From Nocardioides humi (GTDB lineage: Bacteria; Actinomycetota; Actinomycetes; Propionibacteriales; Nocardioidaceae), in NCBI RefSeq assembly GCF_006494775.1, contig NZ_CP041146.1, positions 124,001 to 188,000 of the forward strand: 64,000 nucleotides of DNA, read 5' to 3'. How positions within the stretch are numbered: the stretch's first letter is position 1; every line of letters begins with the position of its first letter. The notes under the pieces were generated by a model. It made no database searches and was not told where the DNA came from. It worked only from the letters and a program-made list of their open reading frames with translations. A program made the translations under genes and the position numbers. This document shows, piece by piece, positions 53,900 through 63,164 of the stretch.

Positions 53900-55375
53900 A
53901 TGACCACTCTCGCGGAGCTCTCGCCGGCGGCACTGCTGGCTGCGGAAGAGGCCGGCGTGCGCGAGCGGCGCCTGGCCGAGGTCGAGTCCGCCGAGCGCCT
54001 GCTGGCCTGGTGCGACCTCCACTCGGTGGATCCGCGGTCCCAGCCCGGCACGCCACCCGTCGAGCACGGCGGGGATCGGCTCGTCGCCGTCGGGGGCGAG
54101 GGTACGCCGGACGTGGCCGAGCTGTGCTTCGCGGAGTTCGCGATCGCGGCCCACGCGGGTGTCATCGCGACCACGAATCGGGCAGCCGACCTGCTCGACC
54201 TGCGCCACCGACTCCCCCGCCTCCACGACGCGACCCGGCAGCTGCGGCTCGACCTGTGGGTCGCTCGCAAGGTCGCGTCGATGTCCCGGCGTCTGACGCG
54301 CGCTCAGGCGACCCTCGTCGACATCGCCGTCGCCGCGGCCGCCGACGAGTCCCCTTCGCGGATCCTCACCATCGCCGAGGCGAAGGTCATCGAGGCCGAC
54401 GTCGAGGCTCACCGGCGACGCGTCGAGGACGACGTCGCCCGCACGGGCGTGTGGGTACGACGCAAGCGCACCGGCGCCCGCGTCGACCCGCTGATTCCCG
54501 AGGCCGATGTCCAGGCGGTCACGATGCGGCTCTCGACAGCGGGCGCCGAAGCACTCGACGAGACCCTCGACCATCTCGCCGGGCTGCTGGCCGACCAGCG
54601 CGCCCCGACGGGCGGCGACGACTCGACCCTGGACCGGCTCCGAGCCCGAGCCGCCGAGCTGCTCGCCGATCCTGCCGCAGCAGCCCGTCTCCTCGCCGGC
54701 CCCGACAGGGCCGACGACGTGGCGACGGCGCGCCCTCGCCGCAAGGCCGTCACGATCGTGGTCCACCTCCACCAGGACGTCTTGGCCGGGGCCTGCGACG
54801 GCGTGGCTCGCGTCGACGGCATCGGGCCGCTCCTCATGGAGCAGGTGTCCGCGCTCGCCCGTGGCCGCGACGTGACGGTGCTGCCGGTCGTCGACCTCAA
54901 CCACGGATCAGCGGTCAACGGGTACGAGCACCCGGTGGCCTGCCGGCTCCGTACCCTCCTGCGGACGAGCCGCGACGTCTTCCCCCATTCCAGCCGCCTC
55001 GGCGTCCATCGACTCGACCACGACCACGCGACGCCGTACGTCCCACCGGACGCGGGCGGCCCGCCCGGCCAGACCGGCGACCACAACGACGCCCCACTCG
55101 CGCGGCGGGAGCATCGCGCCAAGACCCACCTCGGCTACCGGGTCCGGCAGCTGGGACTCGGCGCCTACCGCTGGGAGACGCCCCACGGTCTCGCCCGCGT
55201 GGTCACCGGCTCCGGGACCCGCCCCGTCGAGCTGATCAGGACGTCCGACGGCGCCGCCGTCGGCGAGATCTATGGTGGCCGCGCCTGTCTCGTCACCCCG
55301 GGCGGCGGGCCGCCGGGAGTTCTGGCGCACGACCCTCAGGCGTGCGCGTGCATCACATGCTTGACCCGCGTGTAG
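53900..55375 (+). CDS. DUF222 HNH-endonuclease-like protein
   Basis: 491 residues. The N-terminal 330 residues form a helical DUF222 region, and the HNH part is at about 370-410 (HRLDHDHATPY, then NDAPLARREHRAKTH). The usual CxxC zinc ligands are absent, so activity is unsure. About 85 more residues follow, ending with CACITCLTRV. DUF222 proteins occur in many copies in actinobacteria, including the 13E12 repeats of M. tuberculosis. The last 40 bases overlap the convergent aldehyde dehydrogenase gene. Confidence 0.85.
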   Translation: MTTLAELSPAALLAAEEAGVRERRLAEVESAERLLAWCDLHSVDPRSQPGTPPVEHGGDRLVAVGGEGTPDVAELCFAEFAIAAHAGVIATTNRAADLLDLRHRLPRLHDATRQLRLDLWVARKVASMSRRLTRAQATLVDIAVAAAADESPSRILTIAEAKVIEADVEAHRRRVEDDVARTGVWVRRKRTGARVDPLIPEADVQAVTMRLSTAGAEALDETLDHLAGLLADQRAPTGGDDSTLDRLRARAAELLADPAAAARLLAGPDRADDVATARPRRKAVTIVVHLHQDVLAGACDGVARVDGIGPLLMEQVSALARGRDVTVLPVVDLNHGSAVNGYEHPVACRLRTLLRTSRDVFPHSSRLGVHRLDHDHATPYVPPDAGGPPGQTGDHNDAPLARREHRAKTHLGYRVRQLGLGAYRWETPHGLARVVTGSGTRPVELIRTSDGAAVGEIYGGRACLVTPGGGPPGVLAHDPQACACITCLTRV

Positions 55376-56760
55376 TCCTCGAGCCCGTAGTGCGAGAGGT
55401 CCTTGCCGTATCCGCTCTGCTTGAACCCGCCGTGCGGCATCTCCGCGACGAGGACCATGTGGGTGTTGACCCACACGCAGCCGAAGTCGAGCTCGGCGGT
55501 GAACCGCAGGGCGGCGCCGTGGTCGCGGGTCCAGACGCTGGCGGCGAGAGCGAGGTCGACGCCATTGGCGAGCGCGAGTGCCTCGGCCTCCGAGGCGAAC
55601 GTCTGGACGGTGAGGACCGGGCCGAAGACCTCCTGCTGGACGAGGTCGTCGTCCTGGCGCAGGCCGGCGACGACGGTCGGGGCGTAGAAGAAGCCGTCCT
55701 GGCCGACCCGGTGGCCGCCGGCCAGGATCCGGCCGTGGGCGGGGAGGGCGGCGACCATCGCCGAGACCCGCTCGAGCTGGGCGGCGCTGTTGAGGGGGCC
55801 GAGGTCGGCGGTCTCGTCGGCGGGCGGGCCGACGCGGAGGGCGGAGACGGCGGTGACGAGGCGCGAGGTCAGCTCCGCGGCGACCGAGTCGTGGACGAGC
55901 ACCCGGGTGACGGCGGTGCAGTCCTGCCCGGCGTTGAAGAACGCGCCGCCGACGATGCCGTCGACGGCAGCGTGCAGGTCGGCGTCCGTGAGGACGACGG
56001 CGGGTGCCTTGCCGCCCAGCTCGAGATGCACCCGCTTCACGCTCGCGGCGGCAGCGGCGGCGACGGCCTTGCCGGCGCCGGTCGAGCCGGTGATGGAGAC
56101 CATGTCGACCAGCGGGCTGTCCACGACCAACGCGCCCGTCGCGCGATCGCCGCAGACGACGTTCAGCACCCCGGCGGGCAACACCGACGCGGCGATCTCG
56201 CCCACCATCGAGGCGGTGACGGGGGTGGTGTCCGACGGCTTGAGGACGACGGTGTTGCCGGCGGCGAGGGCGGGCGCGATCTTCCAGATCGCCATCAGGA
56301 ACGGGTAGTTCCAGGGCGCGACCTGGCCGACGACGCCCACCGGCTCCCGACGGACGTACGACGTGTGGCCGGCCGCGAACTCGGCGGCGCCCGAGCCCTC
56401 GAGCGAGCGGGCCAGGCCGGCGAAGTAGCGGAGGTGGTCGATCCCGGTCTCGATCTCCTCGGTGCGGCAGGCGCCGACCGGCTTGCCGGTGTTCTCGACC
56501 TCGGCGGCGAGCAGGTCGTCGGTGCGGGCCTCGAGGGCGGCGGCGAGGTCGAGGAGCAGGCGCTGCCGCTCCCGCGGCGTACACCGCCGCCAGGAAGGGA
56601 ACGCCCGGGCGGCGGCCGCGCAGGCCGCCGCGACGTCCTCGGGCCCGCACAGCGCGGCCAGGGCGAACACCTTCCCGCTCGCCGGGGCGACCAGCTCGGT
56701 GGTCTCCCCCGACACCGCCGGCGCGACCCGGCCGTCGATGACGTTGGGGACGGTGCGCAT
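55336..56760 (-). CDS. 4-aminobutyraldehyde dehydrogenase (PatD/KauB-like)
   Basis: 474 residues. It oxidises 4-aminobutyraldehyde to GABA with NAD. Catalytic Glu 247 (HLELGGKAPAV) and Cys 281 (AGQDCTAVTR) are present, as is the QVAPWNYPFLMA motif. Last gene of the permease-oxidase-ureohydrolase-dehydrogenase operon; its ATG overlaps the previous stop by one base (TGATG). Its product is the substrate of GabT, which is encoded 8.8 kb away. Confidence 0.9.
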   Translation of the reverse strand: MRTVPNVIDGRVAPAVSGETTELVAPASGKVFALAALCGPEDVAAACAAAARAFPSWRRCTPRERQRLLLDLAAALEARTDDLLAAEVENTGKPVGACRTEEIETGIDHLRYFAGLARSLEGSGAAEFAAGHTSYVRREPVGVVGQVAPWNYPFLMAIWKIAPALAAGNTVVLKPSDTTPVTASMVGEIAASVLPAGVLNVVCGDRATGALVVDSPLVDMVSITGSTGAGKAVAAAAAASVKRVHLELGGKAPAVVLTDADLHAAVDGIVGGAFFNAGQDCTAVTRVLVHDSVAAELTSRLVTAVSALRVGPPADETADLGPLNSAAQLERVSAMVAALPAHGRILAGGHRVGQDGFFYAPTVVAGLRQDDDLVQQEVFGPVLTVQTFASEAEALALANGVDLALAASVWTRDHGAALRFTAELDFGCVWVNTHMVLVAEMPHGGFKQSGYGKDLSHYGLEDYTRVKHVMHAHA

Positions 56761-57698
56761 CAGGCGGGCCTGCCGGGGAGCACGGACAGCAGCTCGTACG
56801 CGACGTGGGCGGCGGCGATGCCAGTGATCTCGGCGTGGTCGTAGGCAGGAGACACCTCGACGATGTCGGCGCCCACGACGTTGAGGCCCTCCAGGCCGCG
56901 CAGCACCTCGAGCAACTGGGCGCTGGACAGGCCGCCGGCCTCGGGGGTGCCGGTGCCGGGTGCGAAGGCGGGGTCGAGGACGTCGATGTCGAGGGAGACG
57001 TAGACGGGCCGGTCGCCGAGGCGCTCGCGCACCCGGTTGACGATGTCGTCGATCGGCGAGCGCACGAAGTCGCGGGCGTGGACCGCGGAGAAGCCGAGCT
57101 TCTCGGACTCGTCGAGGTCGAGCCTGCTGTAGAGCGGGCCCCGGATGCCGACGTGCATCGCGTGGTCGAAGTCGATCAGCTCCTCCTCCGACGCGCGCCG
57201 GAAGGGCGTGCCGTGCGTGTACGGCGCACCGAAGTAGGTGTCCCACGTGTCGAGGTGCGCGTCGAAGTGGAGGACAGCGATCGGCCCGTGCCGCTCGTGC
57301 TGGACCCGGAGCAGCGGCAGGGCGATGGTGTGGTCGCCGCCGATGGTGAGCAGGGTCCGGGAGGTGCCGGACAGCGCGCGGGCGCCGTCCTCGACCGCGG
57401 CGATCGCCTCGTCGAGGGAGAACGGGTTGGCGCCGAGGTCGCCGGCGTCGGCGACCTGCGCGCGGGCGAAGGGCTCGCTGTCCTGCGCCGGGTTGTAGGG
57501 CCGCAGCAGCCGCGAGGACTGGCGGATGTGGTTGGGGCCGAACCGGGCGCCGGGCCGATAGGAGACGCCGCCGTCGAAGGGCACGCCCCACACGACGGTG
57601 TCGGCATCGGCGACGTCGGCCAGCCGCGGCAGCCGGGCGAAGGTCGTGTCGCCGGCGTAGCGCGGGACCTGGGTCGCGTCGACGGGTCCGATGGTCAT
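56760..57698 (-). CDS. speB: Agmatinase-family ureohydrolase
   Basis: 312 residues. A Mn2+ enzyme that releases urea from agmatine, or from 4-guanidinobutyrate. Metal-binding motifs are [23 protein letters not shown] and [16 protein letters not shown]. The substrate cannot be fixed from sequence: agmatinase would give putrescine for the oxidase, while guanidinobutyrase would give GABA directly. The ATG overlaps the oxidase stop (ATGA), and GAGGTG is the ribosome-binding site. Confidence 0.88.
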   Translation of the reverse strand: MTIGPVDATQVPRYAGDTTFARLPRLADVADADTVVWGVPFDGGVSYRPGARFGPNHIRQSSRLLRPYNPAQDSEPFARAQVADAGDLGANPFSLDEAIAAVEDGARALSGTSRTLLTIGGDHTIALPLLRVQHERHGPIAVLHFDAHLDTWDTYFGAPYTHGTPFRRASEEELIDFDHAMHVGIRGPLYSRLDLDESEKLGFSAVHARDFVRSPIDDIVNRVRERLGDRPVYVSLDIDVLDPAFAPGTGTPEAGGLSSAQLLEVLRGLEGLNVVGADIVEVSPAYDHAEITGIAAAHVAYELLSVLPGRPA

Positions 57699-58996
57699 GC
57701 CGCACCTCCCTCGAGGATCTCGGCGGCGCCCCGCTTGCCGGACTCGATCGCGCCGTCGATGAAGGCCCGCCAGCGGGTGGCGGTGTGCGAGCCGGTGAAG
57801 TGGACCCGGCCCTCGGGACGCGCCAGCGCCTGCTCGTACTTCGCGAACTGCCCGGCCCGGAAGGTGGCCCAGGTGCCGTACGAGAACTCGTCGTGCACCC
57901 AGTCGTGCGACGCCGCGTCGACGACGACGGCGTCCGGGCAGTACTCCCGCACCGCCCGCTGCACGTCGGACAGGTCGCTCGCGTCCACCCGGTCGTGCTC
58001 GGGGGCGAAGCAGACCAACACGGTGCCCTCGGGCGACTCGTGCATCGCGCCGACGTAGTCGAAGGACGTGCCCCAGCCGTAGCCGCTGATGTCGTCCGGC
58101 ACATTCCTCGCCAGCGCCCAGACCTTCTGCCCCTGCCCGGCGTGGTTCTCCTGCGAGGCGGCGAGCTTGTCGGCCGGCAGCGCCGGCTCCCACGCGATGT
58201 CCTTGAGTACGCCGATCGGCACGGTCACCAGTGCCCGCCCGGCGGCCGCGACGCCGCCGTCGTAGGTCACCGTCACCCCGGCGTCGTCCTGCACGACGGA
58301 GCGGACCGGCGAGGACAGCCGGAGCTCCCCGGCCAGGTCCGCGCGGATCGCGTCGGCGAGCGACTTCGTGCCGTCGGTGAAGGTGTAGCCGAGGACCGAC
58401 GCCTGGACCATCCCCCACAGCGAGTTGTCCATCGAGGCGCACCACCGGATGATGTCGAGCGCCGAGCCGACCGACTCGTGCGCGTTGGCGCAGCCGCAGA
58501 ACCACGAGATCAGCAGCTCGCGGGCGTTGCCCTTCAGACCGGCGCTGTCGGCCCACTCCTCGATCGGCACGTCGAGGTCGGCGAGCTCCTGCTCGGACAG
58601 CCGGCGCGTGGGGTCGAGGCGGTCGCCGGCGGCGAGCAGCTGACGCACGGCGTGCTCGAGGTCGCCGTACTCCGCCGGGGTGCAGGGCAGCAGCGTGTCG
58701 AGGACCTTGCCGCCCGCGGACCAGGTCATCCGGTCCGGGAGCACCGAGTCCTGGATGGGCACGCCATAGCGCTCGACCTCGCCCCAGACGTGGGTCTGCT
58801 GCGGGACGATCCAGGTGCCGCCCATCTCCAGGCCGACGCCGCCGAGCAGGTCGGTGCGGTACCAGGTGGAGCCGCCGATGCGGTCGCGCGCCTCGAGGAC
58901 GAGCACGCTCCGGCCGGCCTCCCCCAGCTCACGGGCCGCGGTCAGGCCGGCGAAGCCGGCGCCGATCACGATGACGTCGTAGTGCGGTCGGTTCAT
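57695..58996 (-). CDS. FAD-dependent amine oxidase (putrescine oxidase-like)
   Basis: 433 residues. A flavin monoamine oxidase with the FAD-binding [14 protein letters not shown] and the EARDRIGG loop; [13 protein letters not shown] and the C-terminal [10 protein letters not shown] are family segments. The operon supports a diamine such as putrescine as substrate, giving 4-aminobutyraldehyde, NH3 and H2O2. The covalent flavin Cys of mammalian MAO is not obvious. GAGGAGC lies before the ATG, and the start overlaps the permease stop by one base. Confidence 0.88.
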   Translation of the reverse strand: MNRPHYDVIVIGAGFAGLTAARELGEAGRSVLVLEARDRIGGSTWYRTDLLGGVGLEMGGTWIVPQQTHVWGEVERYGVPIQDSVLPDRMTWSAGGKVLDTLLPCTPAEYGDLEHAVRQLLAAGDRLDPTRRLSEQELADLDVPIEEWADSAGLKGNARELLISWFCGCANAHESVGSALDIIRWCASMDNSLWGMVQASVLGYTFTDGTKSLADAIRADLAGELRLSSPVRSVVQDDAGVTVTYDGGVAAAGRALVTVPIGVLKDIAWEPALPADKLAASQENHAGQGQKVWALARNVPDDISGYGWGTSFDYVGAMHESPEGTVLVCFAPEHDRVDASDLSDVQRAVREYCPDAVVVDAASHDWVHDEFSYGTWATFRAGQFAKYEQALARPEGRVHFTGSHTATRWRAFIDGAIESGKRGAAEILEGGAA

Positions 58997-60441
58997 CAGG
59001 TGCTCCTCACGAGGGACGGTGACGGGGAGGTCTCGGGCATCGGCTGCTCGGAGAGCCGGGACAGCAGCAGGTAGGTGACGGCGGCCGCGGCGCCGGCGAG
59101 CAGCGGGCTCACGTCGACCCCGCCGGTCAGCTCCAGGATCGGCCCGTGCCAGATGGTCGTGTCGACGGAGAGCAGGCCGAGCGTGGTGCCGACCGCCCAG
59201 GCGACGGTCGCGGTGACCGACCAGCCGCCGGTGTACCAGTAGATCCCGCCGCGCGAGCGGCGGTTGTAGACCTGGAGCGCGTCGGGGTCGTACCGGCCGC
59301 GGCAGCGCAGGAACCCGATCACGGTGATGACGGCCCACGGCGTGCCGGCGGCGGTCATCAGCAGCAGGAAGGCGGTGACGGCGTCGGCGGCGTCCCACAC
59401 GAAGTAGCCGGTGACGACGAGCGCCATCGACAGCACCGAGACCAGCACGGTCGCCCGGACCCGGCTCAGCCGCGGCACGATCGCGTCGAGGTCCAGGCCC
59501 ATCGAGTAGAGCAGCACGCCGGCGTTGCCGACGGTGCCGAAGACGCCGTTGAGCAGCAGCAGGGGCAGGAACCACAGCGGGGTCGCGGCCACGAGCGCGC
59601 CGACGTAGTCGTCGCCGGCACGCGCCGCGAAGGTGGTGAACATGCCGAACAGCTGCGGCAGCAGCAGGCCGAGGGCGAGACCGGCCGCGGTGGCGGCGAG
59701 GACCGCCCGCGAGGAGTGCCGCAGCGGCGAGATGTAGCGGGTGTAGTCGCCGAGCAGGGTGATGAACGCGATCGGGCCGGAGATGCCGGTGGCGACGAAG
59801 GCGAGGAACCAGGTGGTCCAGAAGTCGCCGAGCAGGTAGCCGCCGTCGACGACCGGCGTCGGGTCGAACCGCCCGGCCAGGGCGAGCATCCCGGCGACCA
59901 TGAGCACCGACATCGCGACCGCGAGCCAGCTCCCGAGCCGGGTCAGCACGCGGTACCCGAAGACGGCGACGAACACGGCGCCCGCGGCCAGCAGCGCGTA
60001 GACCAGGACGTACGACACGCTGCTGTTCGGCAGCCCGAACAGCTCGGCCAGCGGCTCGACGACGGCGGCGCCGCCGGTCCAGATGGTCAGCGAGGCGTAC
60101 CCGAGCGAGAGCAGCAGCCCGATCACCGAGCCGACGAGGCGGCCGCGGACGCCGAAGCTGGCGCCGCTGCTGGTGGAGAGGTTGGTGCCGGTGCGCATCG
60201 AGATCAGCGCCATCGGCGCGACCAGCGCGATCGCCAGGAAGGTGCCGGCGACCTGCGCGGTCAGGCAGGCCCAGAAGGAGAGGCCGAAGGTGGCGGGCAG
60301 CCAGCCGAAGATGACCAGGCCCAGGCACAGGTTGGTGCCGACGAGGATCGAGACCACGTCCCGCGGGCCGGCGGTGCGCTCGGACTCCGGGATGGTGTCG
60401 ACGCCGTGCACCTCGATGCCGGTGCTGGTGGGCTCACCCAT
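58996..60441 (-). CDS. NCS1-family permease, candidate diamine importer
   Basis: 481 residues with about twelve membrane helices. The N-terminal VSILVGTNLCLGLVIFGWLP and later GISGPIAFITLLGDYTRYIS follow the nucleobase:cation symporter-1 family, which usually carries cytosine, purines, thiamine or hydantoins. As first gene of an operon for amine oxidation it may instead import putrescine or agmatine. GAGGAGC is 5 bases before the ATG. Repeats upstream may control it. Confidence 0.85.
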   Translation of the reverse strand: MGEPTSTGIEVHGVDTIPESERTAGPRDVVSILVGTNLCLGLVIFGWLPATFGLSFWACLTAQVAGTFLAIALVAPMALISMRTGTNLSTSSGASFGVRGRLVGSVIGLLLSLGYASLTIWTGGAAVVEPLAELFGLPNSSVSYVLVYALLAAGAVFVAVFGYRVLTRLGSWLAVAMSVLMVAGMLALAGRFDPTPVVDGGYLLGDFWTTWFLAFVATGISGPIAFITLLGDYTRYISPLRHSSRAVLAATAAGLALGLLLPQLFGMFTTFAARAGDDYVGALVAATPLWFLPLLLLNGVFGTVGNAGVLLYSMGLDLDAIVPRLSRVRATVLVSVLSMALVVTGYFVWDAADAVTAFLLLMTAAGTPWAVITVIGFLRCRGRYDPDALQVYNRRSRGGIYWYTGGWSVTATVAWAVGTTLGLLSVDTTIWHGPILELTGGVDVSPLLAGAAAAVTYLLLSRLSEQPMPETSPSPSLVRST

Positions 60442-60522
60442 GGCTGCTCCTCGACTCCGCGCGGTGGAAGGACTGCGTACCCGTTCAGGGTGAGCCAGGT
60501 CACCGCCCGGGCGGCAGAGGGT

Positions 60523-60563
60523 GATCCTCCAATCTCGCCGAAGGGCGTTGGACGATCCTCCAA
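60523..60563 (-). promoter_or_regulatory. Direct repeats TTGGAGGATC upstream of the amine operon
   Basis: TTGGAGGATC (minus strand) occurs at 60554-60563 and 60523-60532, 31 bases apart (three helical turns), 82-122 bases before the permease start. One copy is partly inside the pucR terminator. They may bind the adjacent PucR regulator. Confidence 0.55.
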
Positions 60564-60573
60564 CGCCCTTCGG
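60538..60573 (-). terminator. Hairpin terminator of the second pucR gene
   Basis: Perfect 15-base arms (60538-60552 and 60559-60573) with a 6-base loop, starting 4 bases after the pucR stop. Confidence 0.75.
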
Positions 60574-60577
60574 CCGG

Positions 60578-61927
60578 TCAGGGCAGCGCGCGCAGGGCGA
60601 GGAAGAGGTCGACCCGGTCGGCGGTCGAGGCGAGCGAGCGGCCGGTGAGCTCCTCGACCCGCTTCATCCGGTGGCGCAGCGTGTTGATGTGGACGTGCAG
60701 CGCGTCGGCGGTCTCCTGCCACCGCCCGCCGCCGTCCAGGAACGCGCGCAGGCTGGCCACGAGCTCGGTGCCGCGGTCGCGGTCGCTGTCGAGGACGCCG
60801 CCGAGCACGGTCCGGGCCAGCGCCTGCAGCACCGCCGGGTCCTGGGCGGCGAGCAGCACCGCCGGACTGGCGAGCTCCTCGTGGGTCAGCCAGCCCTCGA
60901 CGCCGCGGGCCACCAGCGCGTCCGCGGCGTGCCGCGCCTGGAGCAGGCTGACCCGCAGCTCGCTCGCGGTCGCGGCCTGCCCGACGCCGACGTACCCGCC
61001 GAGGTCGGCGCGGGACACGTCCGCGTCGACGAGGCAGACGATGTCGTCGGACCGCTCCACCAGCAGGTACGGCGCCAGGGCGGCCGCCGCGTCCGGGGTC
61101 GTCCCGCGGGCGACCAGGCAGCGCAGCGTGCGGTCGAGCGGGACGCCGAGCAGCTCCAGCCGCGCGGTCACGGCCGCCGTGGACACGCCGGTGGCGATCC
61201 ACTCGACGACCTCCCAGGCGTAGCGCTGCTCGGTGGCGCGCACGGCGCGCTCCCGCTCGAGCTCGAGGGCGAGGAAGGGCATCGCGCTGGAGACCGCGGC
61301 CTGCACGTCGACGTCGAGGTCGGCGAGGGGGCGCGGCAGGACCAGCGAGGCGTCGGCGAGGCCCTCGCCGATCAGCGTGACGGGACAGCCGCCGTCGGGG
61401 ACCGGGCCGTGGGTCGTCGTACCGGCGACGACGGCGACCTCGATGCCGAGGCGGCGGCGCAGCACGCGCAGCACCGAGTCGACGCCGCGCTCGGCGCGCA
61501 GCGCGGCGACCATGGCGCCGTGGTGCTCGAGCTGGCGTCGCAGCGGGGCCTCCCACTCGATCCGCCGGGCGGCGACGAACGCCTCGGCGAGCTGGACGAA
61601 GGGCACCGCGACGGGGACGACGAAGCAGGTGAGGCCCCGCGCCGCGGCGGCCTCGACGAGGTCGGCCGGCGGCTCGTCGGCCGGGGTCAGCCGACCGAAG
61701 CCGATCGCGATCGCACCGGCCGCGGCGACCTCCGCGACCCAGGCCGCGGGCGCCTGGCCCAGCTGCTGCCAGGCGCCGGTCGTCAGCACCACCTCGCCGC
61801 CGCGGAGGAACTCCCCCGGGTCGGCGACCTCGATGCTGTGCACCCAGCGGACCTCGCGGTCGAGGTCGCCGCGGGCCAGCACCTCGAGTGCCAGCGCGGC
61901 GTCGTCGAGCAGCTCGCGGAGCAGCAC
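60578..61927 (-). CDS. PucR-family transcriptional regulator, next to the amine operon
   Basis: 449 residues. N-terminal PucR domain (GGEVVLTTGAWQQLG), a central region, and the C-terminal helix-turn-helix (TADALHVHINTLRHRMKRVEEL). GTG 61927 follows GGGGGAG. It lies 12 bases downstream of the GlxA-type gene, so the two form an operon, and it reads toward the permease operon it probably controls. PucR proteins often respond to the substrate of the neighbouring pathway. Confidence 0.9.
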   Translation of the reverse strand: MLLRELLDDAALALEVLARGDLDREVRWVHSIEVADPGEFLRGGEVVLTTGAWQQLGQAPAAWVAEVAAAGAIAIGFGRLTPADEPPADLVEAAAARGLTCFVVPVAVPFVQLAEAFVAARRIEWEAPLRRQLEHHGAMVAALRAERGVDSVLRVLRRRLGIEVAVVAGTTTHGPVPDGGCPVTLIGEGLADASLVLPRPLADLDVDVQAAVSSAMPFLALELERERAVRATEQRYAWEVVEWIATGVSTAAVTARLELLGVPLDRTLRCLVARGTTPDAAAALAPYLLVERSDDIVCLVDADVSRADLGGYVGVGQAATASELRVSLLQARHAADALVARGVEGWLTHEELASPAVLLAAQDPAVLQALARTVLGGVLDSDRDRGTELVASLRAFLDGGGRWQETADALHVHINTLRHRMKRVEELTGRSLASTADRVDLFLALRALP

Positions 61928-61939
61928 GTCTCCCCCAGC

Positions 61940-62884
61940 TCAGCAGGCGAACTGGCGGCGGTAGCTCTGCGGGCTCACCCCGCGCACCCGCACGAAGTGG
62001 TGGCGCAGCGTCGCGGCGTTGCCGAAGCCGACCTCGCCCGCGATCCACTCCACCGGCTGCTCGGTGCGCTCCAGCAGCTCCTCCGCCGCGGCGACCCGCT
62101 GGCGGGTGACCCAGTGGTGCGGCGTCGTACCGGTCTCCTCGCGGAACCGGCGGGCGAAGGTGCGCGGTGACATCAGCGCGCGCTTGGCGAGCGCCTCGAC
62201 GGAGTGGTCCTCGCCGAGGTTCTCCAGGATCCAGGTGAGCAGCGGGCGCAGCGTGTCGGCGTCGCAGTCGGGGACGGCGCGGGCGATGTACTGCGCCTGT
62301 CCGCCGTCGCGGTACGGCGGCACGACCGCCCGGCGCGCGATCACGTTGGCCACGGCGGCGCCGTACTCCTGGCGCCAGATGTGCAGCGCTGCGTCGAGGC
62401 CGGCCGCGCTGCCCGCGCCGGTGACGACCTGGCCGCTGTCGACGTAGAGCACCTCGGGGATCACCTCGGCCTCGGGGAACTGACGCTGCAGCTGCTCGGT
62501 GTACATCCAGTGCGTCGTGCACTCGCGGCCGTCGAGCAGCCCGGCCGCCCCCAGCGCGAAGGCGCCGCTGCAGACCGACAGCAGGCGGGCGCCGCGGTCG
62601 TAGGCGTCGCGGATGGCCTGCAGCACCTCCTCCGAGGGCAGGCCGCCGCGCGGGATGGCGGGGATGCCGACCAGGTCGGCCTGCGCGACGCGGTCGAGGC
62701 CGTGGGCCGCCTGCAGGGTGAAGCCCATCGAGGTCCGCATCGGGCGGTCGTCCTCGGCGCAGACGGCGAAGTCGATCGCGGGCACGCCGTCGGCGGTGCG
62801 GTCGATCCCGAAGGCCTCGCAGAGGATCCCCAGCTCGAAGGGGGCGACGCCGTCGAAGGTCAGCACGGCCACATTGGTCAGCAC
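61940..62884 (-). CDS. GlxA-family transcriptional regulator (DJ-1/PfpI domain plus AraC)
   Basis: 314 residues from GTG 62884. Residues about 1-165 form a DJ-1/PfpI-like domain with the conserved nucleophile-elbow Cys in SVCSGAFALGAAG. Residues about 215-310 are an AraC helix-turn-helix pair (ALAKRALMSPRTFARRF and VGFGNAATLRHHF). GlxA-type regulators are known for controlling amine, arginine and choline metabolism in some bacteria. Four copies of a TGGCAGRAAA motif lie upstream. A different upstream in-frame start would run into the repeats. Confidence 0.9.
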   Translation of the reverse strand: MLTNVAVLTFDGVAPFELGILCEAFGIDRTADGVPAIDFAVCAEDDRPMRTSMGFTLQAAHGLDRVAQADLVGIPAIPRGGLPSEEVLQAIRDAYDRGARLLSVCSGAFALGAAGLLDGRECTTHWMYTEQLQRQFPEAEVIPEVLYVDSGQVVTGAGSAAGLDAALHIWRQEYGAAVANVIARRAVVPPYRDGGQAQYIARAVPDCDADTLRPLLTWILENLGEDHSVEALAKRALMSPRTFARRFREETGTTPHHWVTRQRVAAAEELLERTEQPVEWIAGEVGFGNAATLRHHFVRVRGVSPQSYRRQFAC

Positions 62885-62905
62885 GGCACCACCCTCGCAG
62901 CCCGC

Positions 62906-62978
62906 TGGCAGGAAATCAACGCAAACCGGCTTTTCTGCCACTGGTGGCAGGAAATGGCTGAGAGCATGATTTCTGCCA
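62906..62978. promoter_or_regulatory. Four TGGCAGRAAAT motifs between the GlxA gene and a small membrane gene
   Basis: TGGCAGGAAAT at 62906-62916 and 62945-62955; the inverse TTTTCTGCCA at 62931-62940 and ATTTCTGCCA at 62969-62978. The middle two form an inverted repeat with a CTGG spacer; the other two flank it. All lie in the divergent promoter region, which fits an AraC-type binding array. Confidence 0.65.
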
Positions 62979-63100
62979 TGGCTACCGCACTGATCCTTCT
63001 CCTCCTGGCACTCATGCTCCTCGCGGGCCTCTCCGCCCTGATCACCTGGGCCCGCCACGACCGGCTGGCCACGCCTCGGCAGCCGGCCTGGTTCGACTGA
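62978..63100 (+). CDS. 40-residue single-span membrane protein
   Basis: One membrane helix (about 4-23, TALILLLLALMLLAGLSALI) followed by a basic-to-polar tail (TWARHDRLATPRQPAWFD). ATG 62978 is preceded by CATGAT 7 bases upstream. It is divergent from the GlxA regulator and shares its repeat-rich promoter region. Its size is near the limit of what can be called a gene from sequence alone; the membrane helix and promoter support it. Confidence 0.55.
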   Translation: MATALILLLLALMLLAGLSALITWARHDRLATPRQPAWFD

Positions 63101-63138
63101 GCGCGCCGGCAAAGCGTCCGTCCAGCGGTCCGAAAAAG

Positions 63139-63164
63139 GTTGCGGTTTGGTCCCAAACCGCAAC
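63139..63164. terminator. 26-base perfect palindrome with U-run on the minus strand
   Basis: 12-base arms (GTTGCGGTTTGG and its complement) around TC. On the minus strand it is followed by CTTTTT, like a classical terminator; it also suits the end of the plus-strand small gene. Confidence 0.65.

Noticed and set aside
62204-63100. A 298-codon plus-strand frame ending in the small membrane gene
   Set aside because: Most of it is antisense to the GlxA regulator. Only the last 40 codons, with their own start and membrane helix, are supported.
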